NCBI GenBank assembly: GCA_023053575.1
Contig: JAKZAP010000011.1
Span: 4,526,001-4,590,000 of the forward strand
Reading direction: 5' to 3'
DNA length: 64,000 nt
Source of the DNA: Branchinecta lynchi
Taxonomy: Eukaryota > Arthropoda > Branchiopoda > Anostraca > Branchinectidae
Every line of letters begins with the position of its first letter. The stretch's first letter is position 1. This document shows, one piece after another, positions 43,201-51,121 of this stretch. The notes under the pieces were generated by a model. That model saw only the letters and a list, made by a program, of their open reading frames with translations, was not told where the DNA came from and ran no database searches. The position numbers were made by a program, and so were the translations under genes.

Positions 43201-45194
43201 CGGAAGTCAATTCATCCTGTGGCAGCGTAAGTTACTATTTATTTATGTTTGTTCGACGAAGCGATCGGGATATCCTAGTGATTGGTCGCAGCATGTCTGC
43301 ACAAAACTTGAGGGCCCTATATATAACTTTCGAACTGGTGATGTAATGGAACTTGATATTTTGAAATGCCTCGTTCCCACTTCAGATCCGGTCACCTTGT
43401 GGGGAGCTGGTGGGAACTGGAAACCTCTTAACACGCTTAGAATGGAGGGATAGGGATGAAATTTGGCCCGGATCCGGTGACTTGGGGGGGGGGGATCTTC
43501 TTACACGCTTAGAGTGGAGGGATCGGGATAAACTTGGTGGGAAGAACAAGCACAAGTCTTAGATACATGTTGACATGATCGGACCGGATCAGGATGGTGT
43601 GAGGGGAGTTGGAAGGGGGGGGGGGATTATTTTCCGATATGCTAGGACTATGAAACTTGGCAGGCATATAAGGGATCCGACCAGACAGACTTAAAAATAT
43701 TCATTTCTCCGACCCGACATCGTGGGGGAGTGGAGGGATAGGGAGTACGGAGTATAGTCACACGCATACTTTTGAACTGGTGACCGGATTTGACTGAAAC
43801 TTGGCAAGTGGAAAGAGCTACTGTCTCGGATTTTCCGCAAATCTTGTGAAATGCTTAGAATTGACGGGTAAGAACAATTATAAGCATAGATACGTTATTG
43901 AAAGAACCAGATCCTATTGAGGCTCCGGATGGGAAGTTAGAGAGGGTTTCCCGGAATTCCGGTGGTCGCGAGTTATGTTACTTCCAGGTGTGCTAGGATG
44001 ATGAAACTTGGCAGGAATGTTAGTGATTCGACCAGAGTGACTCATGGACCCGACACAATGCCCTAGGAAAACTTCCGTTCCAGGAGCTGACCATTTTTGG
44101 GTGAGTTGAAGAAAGAGGAGTCAAAAACCCTTGTGGCAAAAACGATAGGGATCATGAAAATGTATATTTTGATTGAAAGTATTTTTTTGTACGTTGCGGT
44201 TAAGATGGGTACTTTTAAAGTAGTGTCGGATCTAGGAAGTGACTATTTCTAAGCCAATCTTGTCAAGTAATTTCCGAATCGCACCTGAAACTCCCCCCAA
44301 AGTGCCCGTATCCGGTCCGGTCTTGTCAACTATGTATCTAGGGCTTGTATTGTTCTTCCAACTAAGTTTCATCCCGATCCGTCGCTTTGAACATGTCACA
44401 AGATTTCTGGTCCCCCCCCCCTCCAACTCCCCTCAAAGTCACCGAATCCGTTCCGGACCGTGTGACATCTGACACATGAGGTCTTTCCCAATATCAAGTT
44501 TCATTAAGATCCGATTCCTCGTTTAAAAGTTACACATAGGTAATATTCCGGATTCACCCTCCCTGCACTCCCCCCGTGGTGGTCGGATCGGGTAAGTGAC
44601 TATTTCCCGGTTAGTTTGGTCGGGTCCCTGCCTGCCAAGTTTCATCATCCTAGCACATCTGGAAGTACCCTAAGTCGTGATCACGCGACTGACTTTGACC
44701 CCCAACAAGATAGCTTCAGGGGATCTTGTCTCTTGCATATAGTTGTGTTATGTGGTTTGTTTAGTAAGATTAATGGATATATGACCGACACACCAACGGA
44801 TAAGTGGTCGGTATATGGCACTTGGCAGGAAGGCAAGTGCCATAAATACTCATTTCTGTTCTCTGGTTTAATGCTAGCTTTCTAAGCAGGAAATCTGGAA
44901 AAAGAAGTTACCACGGATCATTTAAATTTGATGGGAAAGTAAATTCTTGTGTTGGGTGGTTGGTTACGGTGGTTAGGATCACTATTTTTTTTTTTTTGGA
45001 GAATGCGTCGAGACATGCGGATTTTTGGTTCCTGACTTTTTGGGATGCGAATTTCGGTGTAAGTTTGTTATACCTTGCAGTGCTATCTCGGAGATGCCTT
45101 TCGCTGTGCTAGCTGCCCGTATCTGGGGATGCCAGCCTTTAAACCGGGTGAGAAAATTCAACTCTCAGACCGTCAGCTCAACCCAGATGTCTGA
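25103..45194 (+). CDS. CIAPIN1: CIAPIN1 (anamorsin), complete, five exons
   Basis: Exons 25103-25298, 32846-33096, 38513-38687, 43099-43226 and 45081-45194 join in consistent phase to a 287-residue protein (human about 312). Anamorsin passes electrons from the diflavin reductase NDOR1 to the cytosolic iron-sulfur cluster assembly machinery. The N-terminal methyltransferase-like domain covers residues 1 to about 149. An acidic linker follows with [12 protein letters not shown] and ELMDPDDLL. The first cluster motif, CX8CX2CXC, uses Cys209, 218, 221 and 223. The second, CX2CX7CX2C, uses Cys248, 251, 259 and 262, with [20 protein letters not shown]. All eight ligands are present. Introns are 2-7.5 kb and packed with mobile DNA; exon 3 lies between two inverted copies of a long repeat. 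Confidence 0.97.
25791..26241. mobile_element. GGATTCGAATC-rich MITE in CIAPIN1 intron 1
   Basis: Left CAGAGATGGGCGAATC, right inverse GATTGGCGATTCC. Both arms are rich in GAATCNGGATTC. The CAG ends resemble hAT, but no 8-bp duplication was found. A fragment lies near 31565-31622. Confidence 0.55.
26293..26993 (-). mobile_element. C-terminal part of a CR1/L2-like LINE
   Basis: The minus strand encodes [51 protein letters not shown] and [15 protein letters not shown]: the region after the polymerase in CR1, L2 and related LINEs. It ends in an AAGGT-type tail. Truncated upstream near 26993. The 166-residue plus-strand frame is its shadow. Confidence 0.75.
27000..27740. other. CIAPIN1 intron 1, minor repeat scraps
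   Basis: The minus strand at 27432-27610 encodes a peptide (LGFPIS, VSNFK, NFKKKA, PFF) resembling one on the plus strand at 51650-51790, so both are probably fragments of one retroelement. An ATTT-type tail lies at 27280-27303. Confidence 0.4.
27743..27931. mobile_element. Near-palindromic MITE, GTGCGAACACAC family, copy 1
   Basis: Arms of about 90 bases: GGGTCGGGAACTCCCGGTC ... TTCCATATGGAAAAGCTGAA facing their inverse. TA-type flanks fit a Tc1/mariner-like duplication. Fragments of the same family lie near 33435-33505 and 49790-49845. Confidence 0.7.
28126..30365 (-). pseudogene. Decayed LINE of the 38-2680 family
   Basis: Reading the minus strand downwards: endonuclease pieces [35 protein letters not shown] (catalytic Asp of GDFN changed to Tyr) and SDHCPLKF; then polymerase pieces [27 protein letters not shown] and YADN (catalytic YADD changed). 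Several stops and frameshifts and a nested hAT MITE (29118-29284). Residue changes at two catalytic sites confirm it is dead. Confidence 0.85.
29118..29284. mobile_element. hAT-type MITE, CAGGCCCGTATCCAGG family, copy 1
   Basis: Ends CAAGGCCGTATCCAGG and the inverse CCTGGATACGGGCCTG. A perfect 8-bp duplication TTCATACG (29110-29117, 29285-29292). The interior has facing G and C runs. It is nested in the dead LINE. Confidence 0.9.
30738..30920. mobile_element. MITE, CAGTCATACAC family, diverged copy
   Basis: Right end is the inverse of CAGTCATACACAAATCC; the left end CAGTTTAACCAAATTTC is worn. The interior is a tandem array of 20-21 base units of the type GGGCACCATGCCCAGAAGTT. A partial relative lies at 31680-31752. 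Confidence 0.6.
31795..32410. repeat. GTTAACAACTGGAAACAATT array and paired repeats
   Basis: 31840-31935 has tandem TTGTTAACAACTGGAAA units, each a partial palindrome. Then two diverged copies (about 31960-32165 and 32210-32400) share CAACTGTTTACGATTTTT, GGGAATTTGA-like pieces and CTGAAACGGTGGATCT. Probably a foldback-type element; ends not fixed. Confidence 0.5.
32585..32769 (+). pseudogene. LINE C-terminal scrap
   Basis: Encodes [20 protein letters not shown], resembling the R-x-x-x-W-N-x-L-P segment near the C-terminus of CR1/L2-type polymerase proteins. Lies 80 bases before CIAPIN1 exon 2. Confidence 0.35.
32846..33096 (+). CDS. CIAPIN1: CIAPIN1 exon 2
   Basis: Acceptor CATTTCAG ends at 32845 and donor GTATTG starts at 33097. 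The 251 bases encode residues 66-149, including [18 protein letters not shown] and [13 protein letters not shown], the rest of the methyltransferase-like fold. Enters with two bases of a split serine codon and leaves in phase 0. Confidence 0.93.
33871..34911. repeat. Element with five tandem units of about 136 bp
   Basis: Units recognised by CCGGATTCCGG(T/G)CGAACTA at 34056, 34192, 34318, 34454 and 34590 (spacing 136, 126, 136, 136), each followed by GTTTTCACC, TCTTCTTACCCC and CATCTAATCAACTT. GGGATCCCAAAAC at 33871 and its inverse at 34899-34911 may be its ends. GACGGACGGACAGACGG lies before the right end; the same type of end occurs at 32460-32550. Confidence 0.65.
34967..35118 (-). pseudogene. 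C-terminus of a LINE split by element A
   Basis: Encodes [40 protein letters not shown] and a stop, the usual end of Jockey/R1-type proteins. It is the continuation of the LINE at 37377-38440; the 2.26-kb block between them is an insertion. Confidence 0.7.
35119..37376 (+). mobile_element. Unrecognised element, copy A (2.26 kb)
   Basis: Matches, inverted, 39861-42975. One end (35119-35215) is a row of hairpins: CGTTGCC-tgga-CAACG, GTC-c-GGC-ttc-GCC-g-GAC, and a 10-bp stem AAAGTGTTGC with loop GAGA. The other end has GGACAAAACCAAAGTGTTGC facing it. The interior has diverged tandem units of about 155 bases (GCTAGCAAAAGTTGCAA, CATCGCTGAAGATGA, CCATCGAATACACCGGAAAC) at about 36050-36460. TATTTGTG and TATTCGTG on the two sides may be its target duplication. 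No known protein. Confidence 0.75.
37377..38440 (-). pseudogene. Decayed Jockey/R1-like LINE next to CIAPIN1 exon 3
   Basis: Encodes from the polymerase active site to the zinc knuckle: [51 protein letters not shown] and [18 protein letters not shown] break follows, then [20 protein letters not shown] and [25 protein letters not shown]. There element A interrupts it; the last part is at 34967-35118. 5'-truncated. Confidence 0.85.
38513..38687 (+). CDS. CIAPIN1: CIAPIN1 exon 3
   Basis: Acceptor ATTGCAG ends at 38512 and the donor GTTGGT begins at 38688. It encodes the acidic linker ([20 protein letters not shown]). A decayed minus-strand LINE stops about 60-70 bases before the acceptor, and a 176-bp satellite starts about 20 bases after the donor. 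The exon is therefore an island between repeats. Confidence 0.95.
38706..39360. repeat. 176-bp satellite, four units
   Basis: GATCTATCTGTGAT starts at 38842, 39018 and 39194 (spacing 176, 176), with a shorter first unit and a worn last one. Shared pieces: CTTGTCTATCCGACCTGGAC, GGGTTAAATCTTCTGC, AAATTAAAATGTGATGCTG. It begins about 20 bases after the donor of CIAPIN1 exon 3. Confidence 0.85.
39570..39860 (+). pseudogene. C-terminus of a 38-2680-type LINE, split by element B
   Basis: Encodes [30 protein letters not shown] and PYHGLIRLF, aligning with FLLYLPPWYRNRN, LPDITGKLVELADKLPQ and PAHHGFVRLL of the intact LINE. Its 3' UTR resumes at 42976-43066 with a TTA-type tail. Confidence 0.75.
39861..42975 (-). 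mobile_element. Unrecognised element, copy B (3.1 kb)
   Basis: Inverse of copy A with the same two ends: GTGTTGCGAGAGCAACAC then TTTGGTTTTGTCC at 39861, and the hairpin row ending GGCAACGTAGGTCTAGTTT at 42976. Longer than A because interior units are duplicated (GATGAGGGGTTTGCAACTTT and CAAAGTATATGTCATCCATT recur). It sits in a LINE 3' UTR. Confidence 0.75.
42976..43066 (+). mobile_element. LINE 3' UTR end with (TTA)n tail
   Basis: TCTTCTTTACTCCACTATC ... GGGTTACAAATAAATTATTA parallels the 3' UTR of the LINE at 2681-2775. It ends about 30 bases before CIAPIN1 exon 4, within the likely branch-site region. Confidence 0.65.
43099..43226 (+). CDS. CIAPIN1: CIAPIN1 exon 4 (first Fe-S motif)
   Basis: Acceptor TTCTTTTAG ends at 43098 and donor GTAAGTT starts at 43227. 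It encodes [20 protein letters not shown], the complete CX8CX2CXC cluster motif, and ends with SSCGS, which contributes the first cysteine of the second motif. Confidence 0.96.
43240..44700. repeat. Satellite-like block, fourth locus
   Basis: Same pieces as 6471-8312: ATGAAACTTGGCAGGCATAT, GATCCGGTGACTTGG with a G run, GGGAAGAACAAGCA; inverse pieces from about 44250. The palindrome GTATATGGCACTT ... AAGTGCCATA lies at 44810-44836. Confidence 0.6.
45081..45194 (+). CDS. CIAPIN1: CIAPIN1 exon 5 (second Fe-S motif, stop)
   Basis: Acceptor ATACCTTGCAG ends at 45080. Thirty-seven codons plus TGA (45192-45194) encode [20 protein letters not shown] and [17 protein letters not shown]. With Cys248 of exon 4 this completes the CX2CX7CX2C motif. 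No clear AATAAA was located in the following 200 bases. Confidence 0.96.
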   Translation, partial: CYLGDAFRCASCPYLGMPAFKPGEKIQLSDRQLNPDV

Positions 45195-45689
45195 TAGTGA
45201 GGTATCCACTCCACGGAATTCCGAATATAATGGTACTCATTGTTCTATCTCGTTTAAGTGGAACCTTAGTGCTATAGGCCTAAGCTTTATATGCTAAACT
45301 GTTTTGTTTAATTGTTGGGAAGATAAAATTAAATTAAGGAACTACAAATCAGAACTTGTCATCGTTTTGGTAGGCCTATGGAGTATTTCAGTCATACACA
45401 AATCCTCGATTTATGTCCACAGTAGCCTAGAATATAATAGATAAGAATTTTATTTTTCAAAAGCACCTGTCACAGCGTTACCGCCGAGTTTTACCTTTTC
45501 GTCATAAAAAAATGACGAATAACGTAACAATCTAGAAACCCTGAAGCAAGGGCCCAGTTGTACCCCCGTGATAATCACTAAATCCCGGTAAACAGACTTT
45601 GGCACGGTAACTGAATGAAAGTCTGTAATCTGTAAATTCTACATACCACGGGGATACTGTGACTTCGTTTCGGGGCACAGTGCCTCAGC

Positions 45690-45838
45690 CAGGGCCGTAT
45701 CCAGGGGGGGGGGGGGGGAGAGGGGGTTGGTCCCCCTCCGAAACATACAAAACTAATCATTTGTATAGGCTTTTCCCTCAGATCTATATCTTTTTGTCCG
45801 ACCCCCCTCCCTGAAATAAGTTCGTGGATACGGGCCTG
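45690..45838. mobile_element. hAT-type MITE, CAGGCCCGTATCCAGG family, copy 2
   Basis: Ends CAGGGCCGTATCCAGG and the inverse GTGGATACGGGCCTG. The interior matches 29118-29284. The 8-base flanks do not match, so the duplication has decayed or the borders were altered. Confidence 0.8.
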
Positions 45839-46039
45839 GCTGTTTGGGCATTTGTGTATGCATTGAGTGTTTCTGCTGCTGTCAGTGTCTGTGAGCTGCA
45901 CTAGTGAAGAATGATAAGTTTAAAGTTTAACGAAAAGGGCTGAAATAGGACAATCTAGTAACCCATCATTTATTCACTTGAAGATCCGATGAAAATGCGT
46001 CACTTCGTTGCTCCCTCTTCACGAATGAGCGGTTTATGT

Positions 46040-46516
46040 ATAAGCAGTTTTTCGGTGACACAATTATGGGCCACACACGCGGAAACACGATTGTGTGCCG
46101 CACACGCGAGCCACAAGATGAAACTCGCGGAAACGCCGTTTTGTGTATTTTTGAACGATAATTTCAAGTGTCTCAATTATAAATAAAAATAATGTAAACA
46201 TCTCAATAAATAGAACTCCAGTCGTTCGTCCTTACCATTCCGTGCAAAAAGGATCTTTAGTTTTATGTCTACATGCTTGAGAAAGTTTTTAGTTTTGTTG
46301 TTTTGACGTTATTTTGCTGCTAAATTTGAATTTCCCGCCAAAATTGACAATCACCTCCGCAGTTGATTGCCGAATTTGAGTCACAAAGCGAGCCACGGAA
46401 ATCTTGTTGGTCGCGGAAACACCTGTGGGCGGCACAAAAGGCCGCGGAAACGCTCTTTTCGAGCCACAATCGACCACAACCTGTTTGTGGGAGCACGGAA
46501 AAACGCCTATAGTGGT
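46040..46516. mobile_element. TAGGCGTTTTTCC MITE, copy 2
   Basis: Collinear with 11579-12080 and in the same orientation. The right end GGAAAAACGCCTATA is better kept than in copy 1; the left end reads AAGCAGTTTTTCGGTG. Confidence 0.7.
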
Positions 46517-46519
46517 ATT

Positions 46520-48190
46520 TCCCTGTCGGATTTGTTGTACCTCTATGCGCTTATATCTATGTTGTATGCTTGATGAAAACATTTTCCGAATAATAAAAGT
46601 TCAGGCAGTGGCTACCGTCCACGAGCAGATCAATGGCCAGGGTTCAAAATAAAATTGATTGATTGATTGATGAAAAGCCACATCTTTATTGAGATTCAAA
46701 TTTCCCGCGTCATAGTAGAATTTTCGGTTGTGGGGACGGCTGCAGATGTTCTGAACGTCACTTCTAGAGCAGATAGTGGAAAATCAGAAAATCAAAGAAA
46801 CCCTCATGATGACTAACTCTTCTTGCCGACGCAAAATCGCCCTGTACCTAGCAGAAGAGCCGGAAGCGGTATCACAGCTGCTCACAAGATCGCCGTGATT
46901 GGTTAACACAGGATTGAGTTGTTGAGTTTGAGTCGTTAGGGCTACGTTTTCGCGTTCTTCACGGGGATCGTTGGCGTGTTTTGGACTTGTTTCATATAGA
47001 GTATCAAAAGAAACTCGAGGAAACCAGCAGAATCCAAATAATTCGGTTATTCAGTTGAATGTATACACACAAATGATTTGGCTTTTCAATTAAAACTTTA
47101 AACAGGATCCGTTACTGTGGTAATTGAACCGAATTTTGGATATGTCAAGGAACTCAAGGAAATCAGTGTTAATGGTAGAAAGCTGCGATAACGGGATACT
47201 GCAGCCTGCACAAGCTTAGGCTATGGCAATAAAGAGTTTATTGATCAGGTAAAATTACAAGCGAAGCTACAAGCTGAAGTTCGTAAATATCAACATTTTA
47301 TCTATACAGTATAATACAATAACAAGTAAGATAGCCTACACTACCATACGGTTGGCACGTAAGTTGAATCGAAGTGCAAGTGCCACTCGGCCCTTGACTA
47401 CTGGATATATTAAGTGCGGATCACTATTCATCAATGAATTGCAATGGTCTGCAATGACCAGGCGCCGTAAAGACTCAAGTAAAATGAACTTTTTTATTTA
47501 TGATCGATGAATTGTTTTCCCCTTCTTAGAAGGTTACATACCACTTGTGGGTGACCCATCTACTAAGCCTCCCGTCCCCAAAGTGAACGTTTAAATACGC
47601 CACTAACCTTTAGAAATTGTATTTAACAAAAGTGTTTATTTAAAACTTTTATACTTATCAACGTGTGCAAAAGAAAAATTGTGGTGGGCTGCTACCGTTT
47701 TGAACTAAAGGTTACTATAGTTGCCATGTCAACCTGATGGCGTACACTTTCTTCGTAATCATCACGGCTCTGCAAATACATTTTTTTTTTAGTTTAATAA
47801 CTCTTTCGTCTCGGTCAAAGATATTGTTTCTTTGGTCGTAATCTCATCGTGAGCTTGTGTCTCGGTCAGTTTTCAACAGATATTGACGGAAGCAAAAACA
47901 TGCCTCTCCTTACACTTCCTTAGAAGTTCTGAGCAGATCTTAAAGGTTGTGAATATAGCTGCCACAGCAGGGAAAGGCTTCAAACAAATAGCTTCCGTTT
48001 TTCATTGGATGTGATGTGTGATAACAACACTGGGATAACAGGACATGCCGCAATCTGTTATCTTTCATTTCAGTTATTCTTAAGATACTTGACTCCTTTA
48101 AATTCATTCTTGAAGAAAATTAACATTCTGCTTCTCGTATTCTCCGTATTCGGTCTTCTTAGCTTCACTGTCGGGAATGAGCCAGTTGAA
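46520..48190. other. Between CIAPIN1 and tensin, mostly unassigned
   Basis: A LINE-type tail (ATTG)n at 46655-46672. No exon-like frame found. Confidence 0.5.
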
Positions 48191-48196
48191 CCAATA

Positions 48197-48351
48197 GTGC
48201 GAACACACGATCAGGATTTCCTGGGCAGATTTTCTTCACTTTCATCATCAAGTTGAAAAAATCTCAACTTTTCCATATAGAAGTGATGATGGTGCCGATC
48301 CCGGCAGCAATTCCAGTCTGAGAGAGCCCGACCCTGATCTTGTGTTCGCAT
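48197..48351. mobile_element. Near-palindromic MITE, GTGCGAACACAC family, copy 2
   Basis: GTGCGAACACACGATCAGG at the left and the inverse GTGTTCGCAT at the right, with TA on both sides. The centre has TTGAAAAAATCTCAACTTTT. Confidence 0.7.
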
Positions 48352-48438
48352 TACAAAGGTCTTTCCCCCCAATCCCCATCATGCCATAGTTGTCGGAAAG
48401 ACGGTCACTTGGTATAAAAAACAGCTGACCGTGGCAAA

Positions 48439-48709
48439 CAGTGCCGTCTTTTGATTTTTGTAGACCTAGTCCATCCATGAACCCCTTTTCGTGAGTCAAA
48501 AACGTAAAAACGCCAGCACATTAGCACACACGACTCTTGGCCGAACCACACTGTAGTCACATCTGAGCTTAATTTCTGTGACGTAGACGACAACGGTGCA
48601 ACGTAGCTAGTCACACATGAATCATAATTCCTCAACAACTTGTATCGGCCGCTTGGCCTCTCATTTGCCCTGGCCCCCCAGCACCGTCCTAAGGGTAAAG
48701 ACGGCACTG
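48439..48709. mobile_element. hAT-type MITE, CAGTGCCGTCTTT family
   Basis: Ends CAGTGCCGTCTTT and AAAGACGGCACTG. A perfect 8-bp duplication GTGGCAAA (48431-48438, 48710-48717). Confidence 0.88.
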
Positions 48710-48760
48710 GTGGCAAAAGCAAAAAATCAGTCATGGACAACGTGGACGAAATATATCGTA

Positions 48761-48909
48761 CACTGTAAAAAAAAATCTTGTAGTATTTGCTACTGGGATT
48801 AATCTTGTCTTTATTGAGATAAGAATACGGATTAATTTTATCCCAATAGAGATAAGATTAATCCCAGTCGCAAATACTGCATGCTTATTCGTAGAAACTT
48901 TTTACAGTG
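48761..48909. mobile_element. CACTGTAAAAA MITE, copy 1
   Basis: CACTGTAAAAAAAAATC at the left, TTTTTACAGTG at the right, with TA on both sides. The interior has GGGATTAATCTTGTC facing GATAAGATTAATCCC. Confidence 0.8.
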
Positions 48910-48966
48910 TATCCAGCCAACGTTTCGGGAAAAAAAAACTAGATGATCAATAAAGAAGCAATAGTA

Positions 48967-49162
48967 CACTGTCAGAAGTTTGATAACATGAATGTGAATC
49001 CTTGTGTTATTTGTTATAATGGATGCCCAGAATATCAAGGTTTTGACCATTATCTTTTCGCAAAAAAAGCGAAACATAACACTTAAAAGGGTCGTAACAT
49101 AAATTGGCATTCAAAAAAAGGACGCGCTTCCATGCGTAAAATGCTACCAAACTTCTGCAATG
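48967..49162. mobile_element. CACTGTCAGAAGTTTGATA MITE
   Basis: CACTGTCAGAAGTTTGATA faces GCTACCAAACTTCTGCAATG, with TA duplication at 48965-48966 and 49163-49164. A shorter relative is fused to copy 3 of the CACTGTAAAAA family at 54195-54272. Confidence 0.7.
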
Positions 49163-49164
49163 TA

Positions 49165-50960
49165 TCATGGCGACACGGGTGACAGTTCGTTTGTTTTTTG
49201 TATGATTTTATCCCCTTCCGAAACTCTGCCTGCAAGACAATCTTAAAACTAGTAATTAGTACTCTAGCTTAGTCGGTCAAATACCCAAACAGTTGTGGTT
49301 ATAGGGACGACGGTGTTAAGACTAGTTAACGGTGGACAGTAAAATGCTGACAAATAAATGCTACCCTTTACAAGGTGCCAATCCTTCCCTAAGGCTTCTG
49401 TGTTCAAATGAAACACAACTTTCAAATTTATCGCCACTGGGTTTCACTTGTTACCTCAGGGAAGCTTTGGTACCGCCACGTTCTACCATTGGCACTGGGA
49501 TTAAATACATCGCTTAAATATGTACACAACCATAGAGTGCTGAAATGCATATAAGTGCTATTTCAAGGTACTGAATTTCACAGAAAAAGCAGAGAAGTAA
49601 ATAATAACTCAAAGATATATTCGTAATCGCAACAAACGGGCGCGATGGCAGATTTGGCAACTCCCCTCGAAAGTGGAACCTCATCGATCATAAAGGTATC
49701 TTTTTCCAGCATGCTGCGGAAAAACTGTCGACTGCTCGTAGAGTGGTATTTCTGCCATGACCCTGCACTTTTATCAACAAGATGAACAATTTCAACTTTT
49801 CCGTACGGAACTAATAACGGTGCCGACAATCCTGGCAGGAATTTTGGTGTATGGCGATCTTTTTTTCGCAGCGTAAGAGCATCTGTACTTTCTGCTTTGC
49901 ACATTGATCTTTCTATCCCGTGGTTAGAAAGAACTGTATTTACTGGTAAAAGTGCTGCAGTCTGAGTTGCGTAAGAGCGCTCTTGTCTGCAGTAACAGTT
50001 CCACGTGGATTTTTTAGCAACTGCATTACCCTATTGTAGGACAAAATTGGAACAGGTGCTGGATATTGGATGTGACTAAACTGGCCAAATTAGGCAGTTT
50101 TGCAGTGCACGAGATTTTTTTTTTTTTAGCGAGTTTCTCGACCTTATGGTTTTACGATCACAAAGCTCAATTATAGCATCAGCTGCGCAGCGTTGTTACG
50201 GACGAGGAAAAACGGGAAAAATTTGGAGCAATCCTTCTGGACGAGGGATCGTTATCTTTTTTGGACTGTTAAACGGCAAACAGTAGTTAACGCAGAGTAG
50301 TGTGGTTAAGTGTCACTTTTGCGGGGTAGGAGGTCCCATGAGCCATAATAGGTAGAAAAACCGGTAATGAGGGCAGATGGATAGAGAGACTGGTCTCCCA
50401 GTAAGAGGTTGTCTTTCGGCTTTCGTCGAGTCAGTCTTTAGTTTTGACAGAAAGATTGAGGGACCACATCGAGGAAGTCACAAAATTTGTCAAATATTAA
50501 AAAATTTCACGTTTTGTTAGATACCTTAACAAACCACACGGAAATAATATGGTGGACTGAGGGACAAACTGGAGTAGGGCGGCGAAAGCACACTGCTGTC
50601 ATTTTCTTATCTTATTATTTTAGTACACACTCGAGTCGTAAACTCCTTAGCATTTCCATTAGCTGCCTCGGTATCGCCTGCGTTTCAGGTACATACACAA
50701 AGTAGGTACTGTGGTTAGTTCTCTTTGATGGTGCGATTCGAAGTAGCAGAAACGTTCCAGGTTTCTACTATTACCTTCTGTCTCGGATTCCAGTCACCAT
50801 ACCGCCCCACGTTCTTGTTCGACAGCTAGCATCTCAGACATCCGACGATATCTCGTATAGGCCTACGCGTAGGCATATAAGAACTAGCCAGCATGTGATA
50901 GCCTATGCGTAGCGATTGCGATCACAGAAATGGACGAATAGTCTATCCCGATTAGTCGAC
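49165..50960. other. Downstream of tensin, unassigned
   Basis: Probably contains the tensin 3' UTR on the minus strand, but no poly(A) signal could be assigned. A GTGCGAACAC-family fragment lies near 49790-49845. Confidence 0.45.
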
Positions 50961-50964
50961 GGGG

Positions 50965-51121
50965 TTAGATAATGGACAGATTTCGGTTCGTTGAGGTTAG
51001 TACACGATTCACGAAGTTTATAATGGCACTGGCGGGCTGTTCATCTTCATATTCGGCGAAGATGTGTACTTGGTTGTCAGTAGAGCTTCCAGGTTTGCGG
51101 GCGACGAAGCCGAAGTAGCGA
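50965..51121 (-). CDS. TNS: Tensin last coding exon
   Basis: Acceptor TTTACTTTTAG above 51121; stop codon TAA (TTA at 50965-50967 on the plus strand). Encodes [40 protein letters not shown] and a ten-residue tail, the usual tensin C-terminus. The 3' UTR lies below 50965 and no poly(A) signal could be fixed. Confidence 0.95.

Noticed and set aside
48405..48740. 111-residue minus-strand frame
   Set aside because: It crosses both ends of the hAT MITE at 48439-48709 and has no recognisable domain.
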